Assembly (NCBI GenBank): GCA_030447685.1
Contig: JAUJOK010000018.1
Coordinates: 1 to 64,000, forward strand
Reading direction: 5' to 3'
Source: Armatimonadaceae bacterium
Lineage (GTDB): Bacteria; Armatimonadota; Armatimonadia; Armatimonadales; Armatimonadaceae
Length of the DNA stretch: 64,000 bases
The number at the start of each line of letters is the position of its first letter. The stretch's first letter is position 1. The notes under the pieces were generated by a model. The model was not told the origin of the DNA. It saw only the letters and a list, made by a program, of their open reading frames with translations, and did not search any database. Shown in pieces: positions 58,793 to 64,000 of the stretch. A program made the translations under genes and the position numbers.

Positions 58793-59983
58793 CTATCCCA
58801 GCAGACCGTACTCGTAGCGGGCGGTGACGGGTTTTCCTTCGGTGTAGCGTGTCGAAGCGAGCGGGGAAAGGTCGAGCGTTTCATAGGTTCCGGTCGCGAG
58901 CAGTTCGCCGAAAGCGCGCCCGACTACCGGAGCCAGCTTGAAGCCGTGGCCGGAAAAGCCCGCCGCGACATAGAGGCCGCCGATTTCCGGGAGTGCGCCG
59001 AGAACGGGGTGCATATCGGGCGTGCAGTCGTACAGGCCCGCGTAACCGCCCCGCCCGGGGCCGCGCTGAAGAGCGGGCAGGCGGCGTGTCACCCGTTCGC
59101 GGCAAAAGCGCAGAAAGGCGTCGGGCGCGGATTCATCGTAATCGTCCGGGTCGTTTACCACGTCATCGCCGGATATATCGAGCGCGCCCACCAGAGTGCG
59201 GGACTCGTCGGGGCGGCAGTAGAATTCGCCGGTCAGGTCGCCGATAACCGGGTGGCCGCTCTGCAGGTCGTGGGGCCGGGCGAAGAACGCCAGCGTCGGG
59301 CGCGTCGTAGTAATGGGCAGCGCAAGACCCAGCGGCGCGAGCAGGCGGTTTGTCCACGGCCCGGCGGCAAGGATGATGCGGCGGGCGGGAAGGCAGCCAT
59401 CATGAGTTTCCACCCCCGTAACGGCTTCTTTTTCGACCCGCAGCCCGGTCGCTGTACAGTTCGCGCGCAGTGTCACGTTTTCCCGAGCACAGGCGGCTTC
59501 CAGTGTCGCAAGAGCGATTAACGGGTCGCAGTACCCCGCATCCGGCTCCCATGCGCCCAGAACATCCTCTTCTACGGCCACCATCGGGGCCAGCGCGCGT
59601 ATCTGTTCCGGCGTCACCAGTGCGGCGCGGCAGCCTGCCTCCCGCATCAGCCCGACGTTGCCTTCGAGCGCGGCCCGCTCCCGGCGGTCGGCCAAGATAA
59701 GACAGCCGACACGCTGGAAGCCCGACGGCCCGCCCGCCCAGCTTTCTAAGTCGCTATAAAGCTTCAGGCCGTCACGCGCCATCGCCACGGTCAGCGGGTT
59801 GGAATAGTGCTGCCGCAAAATCGCCCCGGATTTGCCGGACGCGCCCGCACCGATATAGCGTTTCTCCAGCAGGGTAACGCTCAGACCGCGCCGCGCCGCC
59901 TCCAGCGCGATGCACAGGCCCATGACCCCGCCGCCGATCACGGCGACATCGACCGGTGACGAAAATCCGTCTTCTATGGACAA
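58793..59983 (-). CDS. FAD-dependent oxidoreductase (DadA/sarcosine oxidase type)
   Basis: A 396-residue flavoprotein. The Rossmann FAD site is VAVIGGGVMGLCIALEAARR, followed by EKRYIGAGASGKSGAI; the C-terminal GGLYVAAGFSGHGFKLAP is the second FAD contact of D-amino acid, sarcosine and dimethylglycine oxidases. It starts at TTG (AGGGGAA upstream). It is the last gene of a three-gene minus-strand operon with an alcohol dehydrogenase and a Gfo/Idh/MocA protein, so the substrate is probably an amine or amino-polyol. Confidence 0.9.
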   Translation of the reverse strand: MSIEDGFSSPVDVAVIGGGVMGLCIALEAARRGLSVTLLEKRYIGAGASGKSGAILRQHYSNPLTVAMARDGLKLYSDLESWAGGPSGFQRVGCLILADRRERAALEGNVGLMREAGCRAALVTPEQIRALAPMVAVEEDVLGAWEPDAGYCDPLIALATLEAACARENVTLRANCTATGLRVEKEAVTGVETHDGCLPARRIILAAGPWTNRLLAPLGLALPITTTRPTLAFFARPHDLQSGHPVIGDLTGEFYCRPDESRTLVGALDISGDDVVNDPDDYDESAPDAFLRFCRERVTRRLPALQRGPGRGGYAGLYDCTPDMHPVLGALPEIGGLYVAAGFSGHGFKLAPVVGRAFGELLATGTYETLDLSPLASTRYTEGKPVTARYEYGLLG

Positions 59984-60018
59984 GCAGAGGTTCCCCTATC
60001 GCCCCTTTCGGGGACAGG

Positions 60019-61023
60019 TCAGGATTCTTCGATGGCAACCCGCGTGCCGGTCTCGAACGAACGAATAGCGGCATGAGCGAGAAGCAGAGCGCGCCGACCC
60101 GCGCGGGCGTGGATCGGAGGCTCCTGCCCGGCCCGGAACGCCGCAAGCAAGTCGGTGAGGTGCATATCGAAGGTACGGTGGAACTCGCGGCCCCGGTCGT
60201 TGAAGTAGCCCGCCTGCCACACCTCGCCGGTTTCGCTGCCGGTCGGGTGGAAGGCGTAGCGGCGCACCGTGTCCTCCACCAGAACGCGACCGGCGGTCCC
60301 GTTTATCTCCAGCAGATGCGTACCGGGATAGCTGTAGGACGAGTCATAACTGCCGAGCAGGCTTCCCACCGCGCCGCTGGCGAAACGAAGCGACAGGGCG
60401 AGCGTGCGCCAGCCGCCGCCGGTTTTGTCGGTCATTTCGGCCATAACGGACGCGATGGGGCCGCAAAGCCATTCCAGCAGATCGAAGCCGTGGCACTGCG
60501 TCTCGATCAGGTTCGCGTGCGGGTGGTCGCTGCGCCCCTCGCCGCCGAAGCGCCAGAGCGCGAAGACGAGGTCGCCGAGTCGTCCGGCATCAATGGCCGT
60601 GCGGGCCATCTGGTGCGGGCGCGCGTAGCGATGGTTGAAGTTGATGGCAAAGAACAGGTTCCGCGAAGCCGCCGCCGCGAGTAGCGCGTCCGCCTCGTCC
60701 AGATCGAAGGCAAGCGGCTTTTCCACGAACAGGTGGCAGCCCGCCTCGATAACCGCCCGCGTGGGTTCGTAATGGCCCTGGTTGGGCAGGGAAAGGCTGA
60801 CCAGGTCGGGCCGTTCGCGCTCGATCATCTCCCCGATGTCGGTGTAAGCGCGGATGTTGAACTCGCGCGCCCGCGCCTCCGTCCGCTCCGGCGTACGGCC
60901 CGCCACCGCGCATAGCTCAACCTCCGGGTGCGCCGCGAAGACCCGCGCGTGCTGGCGTCCCCAGCCGCCCGCGCCTACCAGCGCGACCCGCACGCGCTCA
61001 CCCGGTTCAAAAACGCGGCGCAC
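60019..61023 (-). CDS. Gfo/Idh/MocA family oxidoreductase
   Basis: A 334-residue NAD(P)-dependent oxidoreductase: dinucleotide site VRVALVGAGGWGRQHARVF, the family's VEKPLAFDLDEAD, and the catalytic region ETQCHGFDLLEWL. It starts at GTG with a perfect AGGAGGA ribosome-binding site, 3 bases after the upstream stop. The family oxidises cyclitols, sugars and derivatives; substrate unknown. Middle gene of a three-gene operon. Confidence 0.92.
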   Translation of the reverse strand: MRRVFEPGERVRVALVGAGGWGRQHARVFAAHPEVELCAVAGRTPERTEARAREFNIRAYTDIGEMIERERPDLVSLSLPNQGHYEPTRAVIEAGCHLFVEKPLAFDLDEADALLAAAASRNLFFAINFNHRYARPHQMARTAIDAGRLGDLVFALWRFGGEGRSDHPHANLIETQCHGFDLLEWLCGPIASVMAEMTDKTGGGWRTLALSLRFASGAVGSLLGSYDSSYSYPGTHLLEINGTAGRVLVEDTVRRYAFHPTGSETGEVWQAGYFNDRGREFHRTFDMHLTDLLAAFRAGQEPPIHARAGRRALLLAHAAIRSFETGTRVAIEES

Positions 61024-61026
61024 GTT

Positions 61027-62088
61027 TCAGTCCTCCTGCACCACGACCACCTTGCCGGTCGCTCCGGACCAGAACCGTTCAAACGCCTGGGTTATCTCCT
61101 CAACCGGAAAGCGATGGGTAATTATGGGCCGCAGATAGTCGCGCGCGGCGGGGTCGCGCAAAAGCGTCCGGTTCGCGGCAAGCTCATCGAAGCGGAAATA
61201 CTCGCTTCCGGCCACCAGGTTCTCGCGCTGGATCAGGTCGCGGGAGACGTTCACGCTCAGATCGCCGCCGTGCCCGACGCAAAGGAGCAGGCCGCGCCTG
61301 TCCAACAGCGGAAGGGCCGCCTGCCGCGCCCCGGCGTTGCCGCTGGTATCTATGGCCGCATCGACCGCATCCGTACCCAGGCCGCGCAGTTGTTCCGATA
61401 CCGGGCGGTCAGAATCGGCGCGCAGGGGGACGCCGCCCAGGCGCTCGGCCATCTCCAGACGGTACGGCAAAATGTCCGCGATGAAGACGCGCGCCGCCGT
61501 TCCGAGCCGCAGACGCGCCATCGCCAGTACAGCGAGGCCAATCGGCCCGGCACCAATTACTAACAGTGTCTGTGGCCGCTCATCCGGCCCGGCGCACAGC
61601 CGCTGTGCGTATTCGATGGCGTGCCCGCCCGTACCCATCACATCCAGCAGCAACGTCGCCTCGTCGGGCGGCAGATCGTCGGGAACTGCGAAAAAAACGT
61701 TCTCGTGAATCAGCTCATACGCGCCATAGCCGCCGTCGCGGCTGAAACCCATATCGCCGCGTTTTGCCAGGCACAGGTTTGTCCAGCCGCGCCCGCAGGA
61801 GCGGCATTCGCCGCAGAAGTCCATGAGATAGACGACGCCGGGTGTTCCGACGGGTGTGGTTGTGCCGGGACCGGCAGCGACAACCACACCCGCCGCTTCA
61901 TGGCCGGGGGTGACGTTCGGCGAGCCGCGAAAGAACTGGCCGCGCTCCGAGCCGCACAGGGCATTGGCGCGGACGCGCAGCAGCAGTTGGCCCGGCCCCG
62001 GCTCCGGCACGGGCTTGACAGTTGTCCCTATACGACCCTCCCCCACAAATTGGGGAACGCGCATGGTGGCGGGAATCGTCTGATTCAT
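61027..62088 (-). CDS. zinc-containing alcohol dehydrogenase (MDR family)
   Basis: A 353-residue medium-chain dehydrogenase. The catalytic zinc region is ANALCGSERGQF with GHEAAGVVVAAG; the structural zinc cysteines are in CGECRSCGRGWTNLC; the cofactor site is TLLVIGAGPIGLAVLAMARL. The ATG at 62088 begins MNQTIPATMRVPQF; an upstream start is less likely. It leads the operon with the Gfo/Idh/MocA and FAD enzymes, together looking like a pathway for a polyol or amino sugar. Confidence 0.92.
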   Translation of the reverse strand: MNQTIPATMRVPQFVGEGRIGTTVKPVPEPGPGQLLLRVRANALCGSERGQFFRGSPNVTPGHEAAGVVVAAGPGTTTPVGTPGVVYLMDFCGECRSCGRGWTNLCLAKRGDMGFSRDGGYGAYELIHENVFFAVPDDLPPDEATLLLDVMGTGGHAIEYAQRLCAGPDERPQTLLVIGAGPIGLAVLAMARLRLGTAARVFIADILPYRLEMAERLGGVPLRADSDRPVSEQLRGLGTDAVDAAIDTSGNAGARQAALPLLDRRGLLLCVGHGGDLSVNVSRDLIQRENLVAGSEYFRFDELAANRTLLRDPAARDYLRPIITHRFPVEEITQAFERFWSGATGKVVVVQED

Positions 62089-62119
62089 GGAGGTCTCTCT
62101 AACCTGGCTGCACGCAGAT

Positions 62120-62494
62120 TCACTTCCCAAAACCACCGCTGCCGAAGCCCCCGCCGCCCGTTCCGGTGCTCGGCGGCGGCACCCGGAACACCTTTCGTGA
62201 CGGCAGCTTTTCGCTGTGGGTCTGGCTTAAGCTGTTCCCCCCATTGGTCATGTAACGCGTAATATAGCCGTCGCCGATCACATATATCGCGTCATTGATA
62301 ACCACCGCCGTTGGGTTATGCGCGACATCACCGACGATCTCGCGGTTTTCCGGCGTATTCTGCGGCGACGGCGGGGCAGTGAGCGAGCGTTGCTGGGCTT
62401 GGGCAGGCGACGCTGTAAACAGGGGGCGCAGCAAAAGCCCCCACAGCGGCACCGCGACAAAAACAAGCAGAACTTTCAGGGTGCGATCTGACAT
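62120..62494 (-). CDS. small exported protein of unknown function
   Basis: A 124-residue protein with a signal peptide (VLLVFVAVPLWGLLLRPLFT then SPAQAQ) and a short mature part ending in a glycine-rich tail (GTGGGGFGSGGFGK). The segment AVVINDAIYVIGDGYITRY is a beta-hairpin-like motif. AGGAGGA precedes the ATG. Not recognised; it lies between the alcohol dehydrogenase gene and the divergent TrkA genes. Confidence 0.75.
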   Translation of the reverse strand: MSDRTLKVLLVFVAVPLWGLLLRPLFTASPAQAQQRSLTAPPSPQNTPENREIVGDVAHNPTAVVINDAIYVIGDGYITRYMTNGGNSLSQTHSEKLPSRKVFRVPPPSTGTGGGGFGSGGFGK

Positions 62495-62575
62495 CTCTTC
62501 TTCCTCCTGGCTCCCTGGTGGAGCGAGAACAGCATTCGGCGGGCCGCGGGAAGTCTCCTTCCCCGTGGGCGGCAG

Positions 62576-62605
62576 TTTCACGGCGGGAAAGGTTTGTGGT
62601 ACAAT
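62576..62605 (+). promoter_or_regulatory. probable promoter of the TrkA genes
   Basis: TACAAT (62600-62605) with TTTCAC (62576-62581) 18 bases upstream. The -10 box is good, the -35 box poor. Confidence 0.45.
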
Positions 62606-62644
62606 CGGGCGGCAATTTGCCGTAGAGTAAGTGGAAAGAAAATC

Positions 62645-63103
62645 ATGAAGATAATAATCCTCGGCTGCGGTCGGGTCGGCTCGACCCTCGCCAGGCGTAT
62701 GGCGACAGAAGGCCATGACGTGACGGTGATTGACCTCACTTCGGACGCCTTTCGACGCCTGGGCAGTAAGTTCAAGGGCACGCGCCTGGTGGGCGGCGGT
62801 ACCGATATGGATGTTCTTCGCCGGGCGGGAATCGATTCGGCGGATGCGTTCGTCGCTGTGACCAACGGCGACAACCGCAATATCATGGCCGCGCAGATCG
62901 CCAAAGAGGTGTTCAGCGTGCCCAAAGTAATGACCCGCCTTTATGACCCGATCCGCGCGGATGCGTACCAGGATATGGGTATCGAAACTATCTGCACCAC
63001 CACGATTGCGGCGGGCCTGCTCCACGACATCGCCCTGGATGAACCGGTGGAAAATCTGGTGGAAACGCTGCGCGCGTACCGGCGCGAAAGCGGCGGCGTG
63101 TAA
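62645..63103 (+). CDS. TrkA-type potassium transport regulator (N domain only)
   Basis: A 152-residue RCK/TrkA-N protein: nucleotide site IIILGCGRVGSTLARRMA, then VTVIDLTSDAFRRL and SADAFVAVTNGDNRNIMAAQ. It has only the NAD-binding domain, with a short C-terminal extension and no TrkA-C domain. Together with the next gene it should form a regulatory ring for a Trk/Ktr potassium transporter, sensing ATP/ADP or NADH. The transporter subunit is not in this window but may follow. Confidence 0.9.
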   Translation: MKIIILGCGRVGSTLARRMATEGHDVTVIDLTSDAFRRLGSKFKGTRLVGGGTDMDVLRRAGIDSADAFVAVTNGDNRNIMAAQIAKEVFSVPKVMTRLYDPIRADAYQDMGIETICTTTIAAGLLHDIALDEPVENLVETLRAYRRESGGV

Positions 63104-63115
63104 GGAGGCAGAACC

Positions 63116-63778
63116 TTGTATTGTATTGTCGTGGGCGGCGGCAACGTCGGCTACTACCTGACCAAAGACCTGATTCGGGCCGGGCACGAGGTGCTGCTGC
63201 TGGAAAAAGATCGAGGCTGCGCCGCGCGCCTGGAGGAAGAGTTGGGCGAGACCGTAATGCAGGGAGACGGCTGCGATGTGCGGATGATGGAGGACGCAGG
63301 GTTCGCGCGCGCCGACGTGGTCGTGGCCGTGACCGGCGAGGATGAGGACAACCTGGTGGTGTGCCAGATGGCAAAGACCAAGTTTTCCGCGCCGCGCACG
63401 ATTGCCCGCGTCAACTCCCCCGCCAATGAGCGCATCTTCGCCACACTGGGAATCGATGGAACCGTCTCCTCGACCCGTATCATTTTCAACCTGATCGAGC
63501 AGGAGATTCAGACCGATGAGGTCGTGCCGATTGCGGCTCTTTCGCGCGGCAATCTCGAAATCGTGGTAGTCGAGCTTTCCCGAGACTCGCGTGTGGTCGG
63601 CCAGCGTATTTCCGATGTGCATCTGCCCGCCGAGGCGCATATCGTCTCCGTTATCCGGGAGGATAAGGGGATGCTGCCCAACGCGGATATGGACCTGCGC
63701 GTCGGCGATTCGGTGCTGGCGCTGGTGAGCACCGAGCAGGAAGACGATCTGCGGCGGTCTTTTTCCGAGTCGTCCTGA
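63116..63778 (+). CDS. TrkA-type potassium transport regulator (N and C domains)
   Basis: A 220-residue protein with TrkA-N (YCIVVGGGNVGYYLTKDLIR, ADVVVAVTGEDEDNLV) and TrkA-C (RDSRVVGQRISDVHLPAEA, LRVGDSVLALVSTEQ). It starts at TTG, 7 bases after AAGGAGG. It lies 12 bases behind the single-domain paralogue, so the two are co-translated and may form a hetero-oligomer. Confidence 0.93.
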   Translation: MYCIVVGGGNVGYYLTKDLIRAGHEVLLLEKDRGCAARLEEELGETVMQGDGCDVRMMEDAGFARADVVVAVTGEDEDNLVVCQMAKTKFSAPRTIARVNSPANERIFATLGIDGTVSSTRIIFNLIEQEIQTDEVVPIAALSRGNLEIVVVELSRDSRVVGQRISDVHLPAEAHIVSVIREDKGMLPNADMDLRVGDSVLALVSTEQEDDLRRSFSESS

Positions 63779-63782
63779 TTTT

Positions 63783-64000
63783 ATGTCTTCGCCGCAGCCA
63801 GGCGGGGCGCGCCCATCACGGCGCGCCCTTTTTCCATTCCTTTTGCTGATCCTGCTTCTGGCGGGCCTGTCGGCGGCGCTGGGCATGGCGGCGCGGTGGG
63901 CGCGTGACGCCCGGCACATCCCGCCCGACGTTCCCCCGGATGTATCCGCTCCCGCCGTGCGCCGCGCCCGGCAGGCGCTGGAAACGGCGGAGCGCACCCT
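63783..64000 (+). CDS. membrane protein, 5' part only
   Basis: A partial frame of about 72 residues cut by the window edge. Basic start (RPSRRALFPF), membrane helix (LLLILLLAGLSAALGMA), then a basic, alanine-rich stretch. The ATG is 4 bases after the TrkA stop and has no ribosome-binding site. A perfect terminator hairpin lies inside its first codons, so the true start could be further down, for example the TTG at about 63840. Confidence 0.5.
   Translation, partial: MSSPQPGGARPSRRALFPFLLLILLLAGLSAALGMAARWARDARHIPPDVPPDVSAPAVRRARQALETAERT
63805..63833 (+). terminator. intrinsic terminator after the TrkA genes
   Basis: GGGCGCGCC (63805-63813) and GGCGCGCCC (63820-63828), perfect 9-bp stem, 6-base loop, then TTTTT. 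It ends the TrkA transcript, yet lies within the possible coding start of the next gene. Confidence 0.75.

Noticed and set aside
62500-63997. Minus-strand frame opposite the TrkA genes, continuous with the small exported protein
   Set aside because: Only the last 124 codons (62120-62494) have a start, ribosome-binding site and signal peptide. The rest is the shadow of the two TrkA genes.

Overview
The window is 64 kb of moderately high-GC bacterial chromosome. Gene starts are mixed (ATG, GTG, TTG), and exported proteins carry Sec, Tat-like and lipobox signals. The mix of enzymes fits a free-living, carbohydrate-degrading heterotroph. Candidate phylum Armatimonadota is my best guess, but it rests on gene-content impression only. 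No rRNA, tRNA, CRISPR array or prophage was seen.

Layout. 0.4-12.6 kb: a catabolic, accessory-looking block with a PhyH dioxygenase, a 1400-residue GH2-like protein, a GH63 mannosyl/glucosylglycerate hydrolase-like enzyme, two nucleoside hydrolases (one cytosolic, one exported) and an exported parallel beta-helix protein. 12.6-15.5 kb: mostly non-coding or decayed DNA with a small HTH gene, a DUF72 gene and a probable small RNA with its own promoter and terminator on the minus strand. 15.5-19.6 kb: M14 carboxypeptidase, TauE/SafE exporter and DUF1003 protein. 19.6-28.2 kb: rpoB-rpoC as an isolated two-gene unit, divergent from greA, whose leader contains an attenuator-like terminator. 28.4-34.2 kb: greA, a metallopeptidase, and an amidohydrolase/DUF402/Rieske/TPR cluster. 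34.2-40 kb: a SpoIIE-type phosphatase and a GAF-PAS-HATPase sensor separated by a decayed ISKra4-type insertion with an intact 8-bp target duplication. 40-47.9 kb: DEAD-box helicase flanked by remnants of HD-GYP and EAL domains, AKR, hydrolases, SUKH protein and a sorbosone-dehydrogenase-like lipoprotein. 47.9-50.2 kb: pyrK-pyrD-ppa. 50.5-56 kb: a lipoprotein gene broken at a G7 run, then a same-strand cluster NrtR-type Nudix regulator, ADP-ribosylglycohydrolase, DUF4291, small ART-like protein, second ADP-ribosylglycohydrolase, nicotinamidase. 56.4-58.7 kb: a redoxin/cytochrome c/copper monooxygenase fusion and a small membrane protein. 58.8-62.1 kb: a three-gene oxidoreductase operon. 62.6-64 kb: two TrkA-type potassium-channel regulators and the start of a membrane protein.

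The most coherent novel unit is the NAD+/ADP-ribose cluster at 51.8-55.9 kb, which joins an NrtR-like regulator, two ADP-ribosylglycohydrolases and nicotinamidase with DUF4291 and an ART-like small protein of unknown role. Other points of interest are a four-cysteine zinc-ribbon-like insertion in RpoB, the rpoB 3' end running into an inverted GC-rich repeat, the putative small RNA at 14.53-14.59 kb, and promoters placed so that transcription would begin at the start codon (leaderless mRNAs). Between 50.5 and 57.4 kb many conserved genes carry single-base frame breaks, so a local consensus-quality problem must be considered beside true decay.
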